A stretch of DNA of 64,000 nucleotides from Duganella sp. BJB480 (GTDB lineage: Bacteria > Pseudomonadota > Gammaproteobacteria > Burkholderiales > Burkholderiaceae_D), in contig QVIN01000015.1 of the NCBI GenBank assembly GCA_003416985.1, positions 1 through 64,000 of the forward strand, given 5' to 3'. Each line of letters begins with the position of its first letter. Within the stretch, counting starts at the first letter, position 1. Shown here piece by piece: positions 43,230-53,556 of the stretch. The position numbers and the translations under genes are program-made. A model generated the notes under the pieces. That model was not told the DNA's origin. It saw only the letters and a program-made list of their open reading frames with translations, and did not search any database.

Positions 43230-44024
43230 CTAGTGTAGTGGCTCGGTCGGCGCTTGCACATAATTTTTTTGCAAGGTGGCCGCCAGTTCGCGCGCGGCCT
43301 GCCAGCGCAATTGCGGCGATGGGTAGTCGGGTTTGCTGCGGCGGGGCGAGACGCTGCCCCGGTACATCTTCTTGAAGTAGCCCGCCAGTTGCTGCGCCGG
43401 CCAGCCGGCGCGCCACGCCAGCAGCATGCCTTCGCGGTCGGCTTCGACCTCCTGCTCGTAGTTGGTGGGCGCCAGCTGGTCCATCAGGCCGCTGTCGTTG
43501 TCGACCGCGTGTTCCAGCTCCAGGAAGGGGCGGCCGGCCCAGCGCGGGTCCAGCCGCAGCGCCTGCTGGTATTCCTTCAGGTTGTGGCGCAGGGCGGCGT
43601 GTTCGATCTCGTGCGCCAGCAGCATGGCCAGTTCGGCGTCGTTCAGTTCCAGCCGCTGCACGTAGGCCAGGCTGACCAGGATTTTGCCGCCGGCCATGCA
43701 GTCGGCGTTCTGGTCGGGGGTGTTGGTGGTGTGGACTTCCCAGGCCCAGTCTGCCGTTTCCGGGTAGTCGCGCCTGGCGCGGGCGATCAGCGTGGCGGCG
43801 ATGGCGTTGACGCGGGCGGTGAAGCGGGCGTCGCCGTCGAGCACGTGGTCGTTCAGGCGCGCGGCGTACACCTCGGCGGCGCGGGCGACGACCATCTGCT
43901 GCGTCAGGGCGGCGGCATCCTGCGCGGCGGCGGGCGCGGCGGCGAGCAGCGCGAGCAGCAGCAGGCTGCCTGCCCAGCTATTTGACGCGCCCCACATTCG
44001 TGGTAGTGTTGACATCGTTTCCAT
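43230..44024 (-). CDS. M48-family metallopeptidase, exported
   Basis: With the start at 44024 (METMSTLPRMWG) the protein is 264 residues with a signal peptide ending near APAAAQ; ATGs at 44015 and 43997 are alternatives. The zinc site HEIEH (in AMLLAHEIEHAALRHN) and a downstream EADREGMLLAWRAG segment with a third ligand Glu are the M48/BepA-type pattern. Likely periplasmic protease or chaperone-protease acting on envelope proteins. It is divergent from the glycerophosphodiesterase gene with about 22 bases between ATGs. Confidence 0.82.
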   Translation of the reverse strand: METMSTLPRMWGASNSWAGSLLLLALLAAAPAAAQDAAALTQQMVVARAAEVYAARLNDHVLDGDARFTARVNAIAATLIARARRDYPETADWAWEVHTTNTPDQNADCMAGGKILVSLAYVQRLELNDAELAMLLAHEIEHAALRHNLKEYQQALRLDPRWAGRPFLELEHAVDNDSGLMDQLAPTNYEQEVEADREGMLLAWRAGWPAQQLAGYFKKMYRGSVSPRRSKPDYPSPQLRWQAARELAATLQKNYVQAPTEPLH

Positions 44025-44046
44025 CACAGCTTTCGAGGCATCCACC

Positions 44047-44799
44047 ATGTGGCCCTACCCAAAAATCGTTGCACACCGCGGCGGCGGCACGCTGGCGCCG
44101 GAAAACACCGTCGCCGGCCTGCGCGCCGGGCTGGCCTACGGCTTCCACGCGGTCGAGTTCGACGTCATGCTGTCGCGCGACGGCATCGGCATGGTGATGC
44201 ACGATCCCGACTTCGGCCGCACGGTGGCGGGGCAGGGCAGCGTGGCGACCACCGACGCCATCGACCTGTCCGGCATGGACGCGGGCAGCTGGTTCGGGCC
44301 GCAATTCCGCGACGAGCCGGTGCCATTCTTCACCCAGTTCATCGATTATTGCAAGCAGCAGCGTATCTGGATGAACGTGGAAATCAAGCCGGCCGACGGT
44401 TTCGAGCGCGAAACCGGCAGCTGGGTTGCAAAAATCACACGCGAGCACTACGCCGCCGAAATCGCCGCCGGCGACCCGGCCGCCATGCCCCTGCTGTCCT
44501 CGTTCAGCTTCGAGGCGCTGGCCGCCGCCCGCGACGCGGCGCCCGAGCTGCCGCGCGGCTATTTGCTGGACACCATCCCCGCCGACTGGCAGGCGCAGGC
44601 GCGCGAACTGGGCGCCGTGGCCATCCACACCAACCAGAAGCACCTCACGCGCGAGCTGGCGGCGCAGGTCAAGGCGGCCGGCTACGGGCTGTTTTGCTAC
44701 ACCGTCAACGATCCCGAACGGGGCAGGGAGATCCTGTCCTGGGGCGTGGACGGCTTCTGCACCGACCGCATCGATTTGATCGGGCCCACTTTCGGCTAA
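44047..44799 (+). CDS. ugpQ: Glycerophosphodiester phosphodiesterase
   Basis: The 250-residue protein starts at ATG 44047 (MWPYPKIVAHRGGGTLAPENTVAGLRAGLAYGFHAVEFDVMLSRDG). The HRG, E-N-T, EFDV and HDPDFGRT residues are the GDPD metal/active site, and NVEIKP is the second acidic patch. It hydrolyses glycerophosphodiesters (from phospholipid headgroups) to glycerol-3-phosphate and alcohol. No signal peptide, so a cytoplasmic UgpQ-type enzyme. It lies just before alaS. Confidence 0.9.
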   Translation: MWPYPKIVAHRGGGTLAPENTVAGLRAGLAYGFHAVEFDVMLSRDGIGMVMHDPDFGRTVAGQGSVATTDAIDLSGMDAGSWFGPQFRDEPVPFFTQFIDYCKQQRIWMNVEIKPADGFERETGSWVAKITREHYAAEIAAGDPAAMPLLSSFSFEALAAARDAAPELPRGYLLDTIPADWQAQARELGAVAIHTNQKHLTRELAAQVKAAGYGLFCYTVNDPERGREILSWGVDGFCTDRIDLIGPTFG

Positions 44800-44823
44800 G
44801 ACCCTTTGCACTCCACGGTCATA

Positions 44824-44829
44824 TATAAT
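44824..44829 (+). promoter_or_regulatory. Perfect -10 hexamer before alaS
   Basis: TATAAT lies 37 bases before the alaS ATG. No convincing -35 at 16-18 bases is visible, so the promoter is only partly supported. Confidence 0.45.
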
Positions 44830-44866
44830 CAACCCTTTGCATCTGCCAGCTACCACTGCTTACGAC

Positions 44867-47476
<2,610 letters not shown>

Positions 47477-47509
47477 GTTGTCAGAAAGCCTTGTAATGCA
47501 GTAACTATG

Positions 47510-47534
47510 CGGCCTGCGTGTCTCACGCAGGCCG
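47510..47534 (+). terminator. Hairpin after alaS
   Basis: CGGCCTGCGTG (47510-47520) and CACGCAGGCCG (47524-47534) form an 11-pair stem with a three-base loop, 33 bases after the alaS stop. The T run after it is weak (TTGTCGTCTG), so termination may be partial. Confidence 0.6.
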
Positions 47535-47677
47535 TTGTCGTCTGGGGATTGCTGTTGTATACTTGCCAGTTCCCGTTGCAAACTTGCAACGCACTACGAA
47601 CTATTTTGGTGCAGCGCGTCATGCGATCCGTTTTGGAGTAGTATGACGACAGTCCTAACAAAACATGCGGGTTCTTG

Positions 47678-47935
47678 ATGAGCGACACGATACTTGAAAA
47701 CGAAATCATGGAATTCCACAAAGAACTCGACGCGCGCGGCCTGAACTGTCCGCTGCCGATTCTCAAGGCCAAGAAAGCCTTGTCCGAGTTGCAAAGTGGC
47801 GAAGTCCTGCGCATCATGGCGACCGACCCGGGTTCCGTGCGCGATTTCCAGGCATTTGCCAAGCAGACCGGCAACACCCTGTTGTCGCATGTCCAGATCG
47901 GCCGCGAATTCGTGTTTTTGATGCGGCGCAAATAA
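47678..47935 (+). CDS. TusA/SirA-family sulfurtransferase
   Basis: The start at ATG 47678 gives 85 residues (an internal ATG at 47708 would also keep the domain). The core MEFHKELDARGLNCPLPILKAKKALSELQSGEVLRIMATDPGSVRDFQAFAKQTGNTLLS carries the CPxP motif with its persulfide Cys. TusA proteins carry sulfur for tRNA thiolation and other pathways. The position downstream of alaS is not a known operon. Confidence 0.88.
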   Translation: MSDTILENEIMEFHKELDARGLNCPLPILKAKKALSELQSGEVLRIMATDPGSVRDFQAFAKQTGNTLLSHVQIGREFVFLMRRK

Positions 47936-47962
47936 TCCCTCCGCGTCTTTTTTCCTAGAAAC

Positions 47963-47992
47963 ATCGTCTAACAGATTTATTTTTTAGACGAT
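47963..47992. promoter_or_regulatory. Inverted repeat upstream of etfBA
   Basis: ATCGTCTAA (47963-47971) and TTAGACGAT (47984-47992) are perfect nine-base inverted repeats around a 12-base AT-rich loop, between the TusA-like gene and etfB. With the downstream TATAAT at 48053-48058 it could be a regulator site or an RNA hairpin; a terminator role is weak as no T run follows on the plus strand. Confidence 0.4.
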
Positions 47993-48109
47993 TTCTACTA
48001 GCTAAAAAACGCACGATCGTGCTTTATTTTCTTGTGCGCGCTGAATTTCTCATATAATCTAGCCCACATAATTTAGTCCCGAATTCTTACTTTTTCCAAA
48101 GGCATAGCT

Positions 48110-48859
48110 ATGAAAGTCTTGGTACCCGTCAAACGCGTGGTCGACTATAACGTCAAGGTGCGCGTCAAGTCCGACGGCACGGGCGTTGATATTGCCAACG
48201 TCAAAATGTCGATGAACCCCTTCGATGAGATCGCGCTGGAAGAAGCGATGCGCCTCAAAGAAGCCGGCAAAGTGACCGAGGTGGTCGCCGTATCGTGCGG
48301 CGTGACCCAGTGCCAGGAAACCCTGCGCACCGGCATGGCCATCGGCGCCGACCGTGGCATCCTGGTGGAGACCGCCGTTGAACTGGAACCGCTGGCCGTG
48401 GCCAAGCTGCTCAAGGCGTTGGCCGACAAAGAGCAACCGCAGCTGATCATCCTGGGCAAGCAGGCGATCGACGACGACTCCAACCAGACCGGCCAGATGC
48501 TGGCGGCGCTGCTGGGCTGGCCGCAAGCGACGTTCGCGTCGAAAGTGGTGCTGGAAGACGGCAAAGTCACCGTGACCCGCGAAGTGGACGGCGGCCTGGA
48601 AACCCTGGCGCTGACCCTGCCTGCCATCGTCACCACCGACCTGCGTCTGAACGAGCCGCGCTATGTGACGCTGCCGAACATCATGAAGGCCAAGAAAAAG
48701 CCGCTGGATGTGACCAAGCCAGAAGACCTGGGCGTCGATGTGACCCCGCGTCTGAAAACCCTGAAAGTCGTCGAGCCTGCCAAGCGCTCTGCCGGCATCA
48801 AGGTACCGGACGTTGCAACCCTGGTCGCGAAACTGCGCACCGAAGCCAAAGTCATCTAA
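48110..48859 (+). CDS. etfB: Electron transfer flavoprotein subunit beta
   Basis: The 249-residue protein starts MKVLVPVKRVVDYNVKVRVKSDGTGVDIANVKMSMNPFDEIALEEAMRLKE, the ETF-beta pattern, with the family signature PRYVTLPNIMKAKKKPLDV near residues 185-200. ETF accepts electrons from acyl-CoA dehydrogenases and passes them to ETF-ubiquinone oxidoreductase. A TATAAT at 48053-48058 lies in the upstream leader. etfA starts ten bases downstream. Confidence 0.95.
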   Translation: MKVLVPVKRVVDYNVKVRVKSDGTGVDIANVKMSMNPFDEIALEEAMRLKEAGKVTEVVAVSCGVTQCQETLRTGMAIGADRGILVETAVELEPLAVAKLLKALADKEQPQLIILGKQAIDDDSNQTGQMLAALLGWPQATFASKVVLEDGKVTVTREVDGGLETLALTLPAIVTTDLRLNEPRYVTLPNIMKAKKKPLDVTKPEDLGVDVTPRLKTLKVVEPAKRSAGIKVPDVATLVAKLRTEAKVI

Positions 48860-48869
48860 AGGAACAATC

Positions 48870-49802
48870 ATGGTCGCATTAGTTATTGCAGAACACGACA
48901 ACGCTAGCCTGAAAGGCAGCACCCTCCACACTGTGACCGCCGCAGCCCAATGCGGTGGCGACGTGCACATCCTGGTCGCTGGCTCGAACGCCGGCGCCGC
49001 CGCCGCGGCCGCCGCGCAAATCGCCGGCGTGTCCAAAGTGATCGTCGCCGACGCGCCTTACTTCGCCGACGGCCTGGCCGAGAACATCGCCGAGCAAGTG
49101 CTGGCGCTGGCCGGTTCGTACAGCCACATCCTGGCTCCAGCCACCGCCTACGGCAAGAACATCCTGCCGCGCGTGGCCGCCAAGCTGGACGTGGCGCAGA
49201 TCTCGGAAATCACCAAGGTCGATTCCCCGGACACCTTCGAACGTCCCATCTATGCCGGCAACGCGATCGCCTACGTGCAATCGTCGGACAAGGTCAAGGT
49301 CATCACCGTGCGCTCGACCGGCTTCGACGCCGCCGCCGCCACCGGTGGTTCGGCCGCGACCGAGACCGTTGCCGCTGTCGCCGATCTGGGCAAATCGGCC
49401 TTCGTCGGCCGCGAGCTGGCCAAGTCGGACCGTCCTGAGCTGACCGCCGCCAAGATCATCGTTTCCGGCGGCCGCGGCATGGGCTCGGGCGAAGCGTTCA
49501 AGATCCTGGAACCGCTGGCAGACAAGCTGAACGCCGCCATGGGCGCATCGCGCGCGGCGGTCGACGCCGGCTACGTGCCGAACGACTGGCAGGTTGGCCA
49601 GACCGGCAAGATCGTCGCGCCGTCGCTGTACATCGCGGTCGGCATCTCCGGCGCGATCCAGCACCTGGCCGGCATGAAGGATTCCAAAGTGATCGTCGCG
49701 GTCAACAAGGATCCCGAAGCGCCGATCTTCTCCGTTGCCGACTACGGCATCGTGGGCGATCTGTTCGAAATCGTGCCGCAACTGGTTGCAGAACTGGGCT
49801 AA
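48870..49802 (+). CDS. etfA: Electron transfer flavoprotein subunit alpha
   Basis: The 310-residue protein starts MVALVIAEHDNASLKGSTLHTVTAAAQ after GGAACA. The C-terminal FAD-binding domain shows GRGMGSGEAFKILEPLADKLNAAMGASRAAVDAGYVPNDWQVGQTGKIVAPSLYIAVGISGAIQHLAGMKDSKVIVAVNKDPEAPIF, the classic ETF-alpha signature. It forms the heterodimer with EtfB and holds FAD. Confidence 0.95.
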   Translation: MVALVIAEHDNASLKGSTLHTVTAAAQCGGDVHILVAGSNAGAAAAAAAQIAGVSKVIVADAPYFADGLAENIAEQVLALAGSYSHILAPATAYGKNILPRVAAKLDVAQISEITKVDSPDTFERPIYAGNAIAYVQSSDKVKVITVRSTGFDAAAATGGSAATETVAAVADLGKSAFVGRELAKSDRPELTAAKIIVSGGRGMGSGEAFKILEPLADKLNAAMGASRAAVDAGYVPNDWQVGQTGKIVAPSLYIAVGISGAIQHLAGMKDSKVIVAVNKDPEAPIFSVADYGIVGDLFEIVPQLVAELG

Positions 49803-49822
49803 TTCACCCGTTATGAACACAG

Positions 49823-49865
49823 GGCCACGCTGATCCGGATGACCGGATTGCCGTGGCCTTTTTCT
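49823..49865 (+). terminator. Terminator or attenuator hairpin after etfA
   Basis: GGCCACG (49823-49829) and CGTGGCC (49852-49858) form a stem enclosing a secondary CCGG-ATGA-CCGG hairpin, followed by TTTTTC. It lies between etfA and the dehydrogenase gene, so read-through would couple and termination would uncouple them. Confidence 0.65.
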
Positions 49866-49877
49866 TGGAGACATAAG

Positions 49878-51668
49878 ATGCCGTATCAAGCACCCCTGAA
49901 AGACATGCTGTTCGTGATGAACGAACTGGCCGACCTGGCCGGCGTGAACGCGCTGCCGGGCAATGAGGACGCGACCCCGGACACGGCCGAGGCCGTGCTG
50001 GAGGAGAACGCCAAGTTCGTCGCCAACGTGGTGGCGCCGCTGAACAATCCGAGCGACAAGGAGCCGAGCTGGTGGCGCGACGGCCAGGTCACCACCTCCA
50101 AGGGCTTCAAGGACGCCTTCAAGGCCTTTGCCGAGGCTGGCTGGCAGGGTGTGCAGCATCCGGTCGAGTTCGGCGGCCAGGGCCTGCCCAAGCTGCTGGC
50201 GACGCCATGCATCGAAATGCTCAACGCCGGCAGCATCTCGTTCGCGCTGTGCCCGCTGTTGTCGGACGGCGCGATCGAAGCGCTGCTGACCGCCGGCAGC
50301 GATGAGCAGAAGGCCATCTACCTGGAGAACCTGGTGTCGGGCAAATGGACCGGCACCATGAACCTGACCGAGCCGCAGGCCGGCTCCGACCTGGCCGCCG
50401 TGCGCACCCGCGCCGTGCCGCAGGGCGACGGCACCTACAAGGTGTTCGGCACCAAGATCTTCATCACCTACGGCGAGCACGACTTCACCGAGAACATCGT
50501 CCACCTGGTGCTGGCGCGCACGCCGGACGCGCCTGCGGGCGTGAAGGGGATTTCGCTGTTCATCGTGCCGAAGTTCCTGGTCAACGCCGACGGCTCGCTG
50601 GGCGCGCGCAACGACGCGCATTGCGTGTCGATCGAGCACAAGCTGGGCATCAAGGCCAGCCCGACCGCCGTGCTGCAATTCGGCGACCACGGCGGCGCCA
50701 TCGGCACGCTGGTGGGCGAGGAGAATCGTGGCCTGGAGTACATGTTCATCATGATGAACGCGGCCCGTTTCGGCGTCGGCATGCAGGGCATCGGCCTGGC
50801 CGAGCGCGCCTACCAGAAGGCCGTGGCCTTCGCCAAGGACCGCGTGCAGTCGCGCGACCTGGCCGGTTCGGCCGGTCCGGTCTCGATCATTCATCATCCG
50901 GACGTGCGGCGCATGCTGATGTCCATGCGTTCGCAGACGGAAGCGGCGCGCGCGCTGGCCTACGTCGGCGCCGGTATCAGCGACGTGGCGCACAGCCACG
51001 CCGATGCCGAGGTGCGCAAGGCCAACCTGGCGGTGTACGAGTATCTGGTGCCGGTGATCAAGGGCTGGTCGACCGAGATGTCGCAGGACGTCACGCGCGA
51101 CGGCGTGCAGGTGCATGGCGGCATGGGCTTCATCGAAGAGACCGGCGCTGCGCAACACTATCGCGACTCGAAGATCCTGACGATCTACGAAGGCACGACC
51201 GCGATCCAGGCCAACGACCTGGTCGGCCGCAAGACCGTGCGCGACGGCGGCGCCGTGGCCAAGGGCATCATCGCCCAGGTGCGCGCGACCGAGGCGCAGC
51301 TGGCTGCGGCTGGTGGCGCGGACTTCAAGGCCATCCTGGCGCAGCTGTCGTCCGGCAGCAAGGATCTGGAGGCGGTGGTGGACTTCGTGGTGGCCAACAT
51401 GAAGAGCGACATCAAGGGCGTGTTCGCCGGCAGCGTGCTGTACCTGAAGCTGGCCGGCCTGGTGCTGGGCGGCTGGCAGATGGCGCGCGCCGCGCTGGTG
51501 GCGCAGCAGAAGCTGGACGCCAACGAAGGCGACGCCAGCTTCTACAAGGCCAAGATCGCCACCGCGCGCTTCTTCGCCGACCACATCCTGTCGCAGTCGT
51601 CGAGCCTGCGCATCGCCATCATCGACGGCAGCGCCGGCGTGCTGGCCTTGAGCGAAGACCAGTTCTAA
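49878..51668 (+). CDS. Acyl-CoA dehydrogenase with C-terminal extension
   Basis: The start at 49878 (MPYQAPLKDMLFVMNELADLAG) follows GGAG and gives 596 residues. It has the N-terminal acyl-CoA dehydrogenase extension, then the FAD-binding core (TMNLTEPQAGSDLAAVRTRAVPQ and GTKIFITYGEHDFTENI), the catalytic base Glu in DSKILTIYEGTTAIQANDLVGRK, and the extra C-terminal domain (PF12806-like) typical of FadE-type long enzymes. Likely a straight-chain acyl-CoA dehydrogenase that hands electrons to the adjacent EtfBA. A strong terminator follows. Confidence 0.92.
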   Translation: MPYQAPLKDMLFVMNELADLAGVNALPGNEDATPDTAEAVLEENAKFVANVVAPLNNPSDKEPSWWRDGQVTTSKGFKDAFKAFAEAGWQGVQHPVEFGGQGLPKLLATPCIEMLNAGSISFALCPLLSDGAIEALLTAGSDEQKAIYLENLVSGKWTGTMNLTEPQAGSDLAAVRTRAVPQGDGTYKVFGTKIFITYGEHDFTENIVHLVLARTPDAPAGVKGISLFIVPKFLVNADGSLGARNDAHCVSIEHKLGIKASPTAVLQFGDHGGAIGTLVGEENRGLEYMFIMMNAARFGVGMQGIGLAERAYQKAVAFAKDRVQSRDLAGSAGPVSIIHHPDVRRMLMSMRSQTEAARALAYVGAGISDVAHSHADAEVRKANLAVYEYLVPVIKGWSTEMSQDVTRDGVQVHGGMGFIEETGAAQHYRDSKILTIYEGTTAIQANDLVGRKTVRDGGAVAKGIIAQVRATEAQLAAAGGADFKAILAQLSSGSKDLEAVVDFVVANMKSDIKGVFAGSVLYLKLAGLVLGGWQMARAALVAQQKLDANEGDASFYKAKIATARFFADHILSQSSSLRIAIIDGSAGVLALSEDQF

Positions 51669-51690
51669 ACCGGCCTTCCGCTTCCTTAAA

Positions 51691-51717
51691 AAGCAGCCTT
51701 GCAGGCTGCTTTTTTTT
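51691..51717 (+). terminator. Intrinsic terminator after the acyl-CoA dehydrogenase
   Basis: AAGCAGCC (51691-51698) and GGCTGCTT (51704-51711) form an eight-pair stem with a five-base loop, followed by a run of T to 51717. Confidence 0.9.
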
Positions 51718-51797
51718 CGCCGGGGTTTAAGCGTTTCGTAGTCCGACCGTCGTCATTTCGTCATCCTTTACGTTGACGACGTTCGGGATACGCTAAG

Positions 51798-51986
51798 ATG
51801 AAAACCCGGGAATTGATTGAATTATTGCTTGCGAATGGCTGGTTTCAGGTCCGGATGAAGGGCAGCCATCGGCAATTCCATCACAAGACATTGCCAGGCA
51901 CAGTTACTGTGGCGGGCAAGCTTAATGTTGACGTCCCCGCTGGCACGCTCAACTCGGTCTTGAAGCAAGCCAGAATCGGAAAATAG
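51798..51986 (+). CDS. hicA: HicA-family toxin of a type II toxin-antitoxin pair
   Basis: The 62-residue protein MKTRELIELLLANGWFQVRMKGSHRQFHHKTLPGTVTVAGKLNVD has the HicA double-stranded-RNA-binding-like fold with the catalytic His in GSHRQFHH. HicA is an mRNA interferase neutralised by HicB. The gene precedes the antitoxin by nine bases, the common hicAB order. Confidence 0.9.
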   Translation: MKTRELIELLLANGWFQVRMKGSHRQFHHKTLPGTVTVAGKLNVDVPAGTLNSVLKQARIGK

Positions 51987-51995
51987 GGAGGAGTG

Positions 51996-52211
51996 ATGAA
52001 ATTCCTGGTCATTGTTGAGGAAGGACCGAAATCCTTCGGTGCCTATGTGCCGGATTTGCCTGGTTGCGTTGCAGTGGGCGCCACCCGAAGCGAGGTCGTG
52101 GCGCTTATCCAGGAAGCCATCGAGTTTCATCTTGAAGGGATGAGGGCGGACGGCAAACCGATGCCGCGACCTAACTCGTCGGCGACGTCGGTTGAAGTAG
52201 AGGTTGCGTAG
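51996..52211 (+). CDS. hicB: HicB-family antitoxin
   Basis: The start at 51996 (MKFLVIVEEGPKSFGAYVPDLPGCVAVG) follows GGGAGGAG and gives 71 residues (GTG 51993 is an alternative). FGAYVPDLPGCVAVGATRSEVVALIQEAIEFHLEGMRADG is the HicB N-terminal partial RNase H fold. This short version has no C-terminal DNA-binding domain, so autoregulation would rely on another factor. It is convergent with the MarR gene with the stops adjacent. Confidence 0.88.
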   Translation: MKFLVIVEEGPKSFGAYVPDLPGCVAVGATRSEVVALIQEAIEFHLEGMRADGKPMPRPNSSATSVEVEVA

Positions 52212-52700
52212 TCAGTTCCAGGCGCCATCGTCGAGGTTGGCTTTGACTTGTAGCAGCAGGCTGCGCAGCGTTTGCTGCTGCTCGGCGCTCAGGCCCTTCA
52301 TGGCTTGCGTGTTCAGCGCTTCGGCCTGGCGCTTGATCTTGTGCTGGATGGTGCGGCCGGCGTCGGTCAGCGACAGGCAGGTGTTGCGGCGGTCGGCGGC
52401 GTCGGCTTCGCCTTGCAGCAGGCCGCGCTCGCGCAGGCCGGCGATCAGGCGCGTCAGCTGCGCCTTGTCCTTGCCGGTGCGCTTGGCCAGGTCGCTTTGC
52501 GTGCTGCCCGGATGGCGCGCGAAAAATCCCAATACCCGTCCTTCCATCGGCGTCATCTCATGCTGGCCTTCGCGCAGGGCCTGGAATTGCTGCGAGCGGA
52601 ACTGGTGCATGATCGTATGCACGAGATCGAGCACGCCATCCAGGTTCGGATCGCGAGAATGGTTGACTTTGTCATTTGATTTCGGAATAATAGGTGACAT
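52212..52700 (-). CDS. MarR-family transcriptional regulator
   Basis: The start at 52700 (MSPIIPKSNDKVNHSRDPN) gives 162 residues with a winged helix (MTPMEGRVLGFFARHPGSTQSDLAKRTGKDKAQLTRLIAGLRERGLLQGEADAADRRNTCLSLTDAG). It is divergent from the siderophore-interacting protein gene with 26 bases between start codons, so it probably controls that gene and itself. The ligand is unknown. Confidence 0.88.
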   Translation of the reverse strand: MSPIIPKSNDKVNHSRDPNLDGVLDLVHTIMHQFRSQQFQALREGQHEMTPMEGRVLGFFARHPGSTQSDLAKRTGKDKAQLTRLIAGLRERGLLQGEADAADRRNTCLSLTDAGRTIQHKIKRQAEALNTQAMKGLSAEQQQTLRSLLLQVKANLDDGAWN

Positions 52701-52726
52701 TATCAATTATCTGGTCAGGGAAAGAC

Positions 52727-53464
52727 ATGAGTATAGACGCTCCAATCAGCCGTGTGCAGCGGGTTCGCCATGAACTCAAGGTTCGCGAGGTGGCGGTGGC
52801 CTCGGTGCAGGACATCGGCGCGCACTTCCGCCGCGTCACTTTCCGTGGCCCGGCCTTGCACGATTTTCACAGCGCGTCGTTCGACGATCACGTCAAATTC
52901 ATCCTGGGGCAGGGCGAGGACGCGGTCAAGCGCGACTACACGCCGCGCAGCTTCGATCCGGTCGCAGGCGAGCTGTGCCTGGAGTTCGCGCTGCATGGCG
53001 ATGGTCCCGCCGCGCGCTGGGCGGCGCAGGCGGCGCCGGGCCAACGCGTGATCGTCGGCGGGCCGCGCGGCTCGTTCATCATTCCTGCCGATTACGATTG
53101 GCAGTTGCTGGTCGGCGACGAGAGCGCCTTGCCGGCGATTGCGCGGCGTCTTGAGGAATTGCCGGTGGGCGTGCGCGTGATCGTGATCGCGAAGGTGGAC
53201 GATGTGGCCGACCGGCGCGCGTTGGCCAGCGGTGCGCAGGTCGATCTGCGCTGGGTCGGCAGCGATGACGAGATGATCGCCGCAGTGCGCGCGCTCGCGC
53301 TGCCGGACGGTGACGGCTACGCCTGGTGCGCCGGCGAGGCGTCGGCGATGGCGGCGGTGCGGCAGGAGCTGGTCGGCGCAAAGGGCTTGGGCAAGCACCA
53401 GATCCGCGCCGCCGCCTACTGGAAGCGCGGCGGCAGTAACTTCCACGCCACGCTGGACGAATAA
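52727..53464 (+). CDS. Siderophore-interacting protein (ferric-siderophore reductase)
   Basis: The start at 52727 (MSIDAPISRVQRVRHELKVREV) gives 245 residues. The SIP/ViuB-like FAD motif KRDYTPRSFDPVAGELCLEF and the NAD(P) region VIVGGPRGSFIIPADYDWQLLVGDESALPAIARRLEEL are present, and the C-terminal AWCAGEASAMAAVRQELVG matches. Such enzymes reduce iron in imported siderophores. MarR neighbour suggests stress- or ligand-dependent control. The palindromic repeat begins within six bases of its stop. Confidence 0.9.
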   Translation: MSIDAPISRVQRVRHELKVREVAVASVQDIGAHFRRVTFRGPALHDFHSASFDDHVKFILGQGEDAVKRDYTPRSFDPVAGELCLEFALHGDGPAARWAAQAAPGQRVIVGGPRGSFIIPADYDWQLLVGDESALPAIARRLEELPVGVRVIVIAKVDDVADRRALASGAQVDLRWVGSDDEMIAAVRALALPDGDGYAWCAGEASAMAAVRQELVGAKGLGKHQIRAAAYWKRGGSNFHATLDE

Positions 53465-53469
53465 ACGGG

Positions 53470-53556
53470 TGGGGTCAAGTCTGACATTCGGACACGAGCT
53501 CTGCGGTAGGCGCCAGCTACCGCAGAGCTCGTGTCCGAATGTCAGACTTGACCCCA
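53470..53556. repeat. Palindromic repeat, copy 2
   Basis: The arms 53470-53509 and 53517-53556 are perfect 40-base reverse complements around a seven-base loop. Their outer core (AAGTCTGACATTCGGACACG and on) is shared with copy 1 at 103-176, while the inner stem is different (CTCTGCGGTAG versus CTCTACCGTAGACG). It begins right after the siderophore-interacting gene and supplies the last codons of the proline dehydrogenase gene on the other strand. Confidence 0.9.

Noticed and set aside
48879..51584. 901-codon minus-strand frame over etfA and the acyl-CoA dehydrogenase gene
   Set aside because: Antisense shadow of two well-supported genes; no domains or ribosome site.
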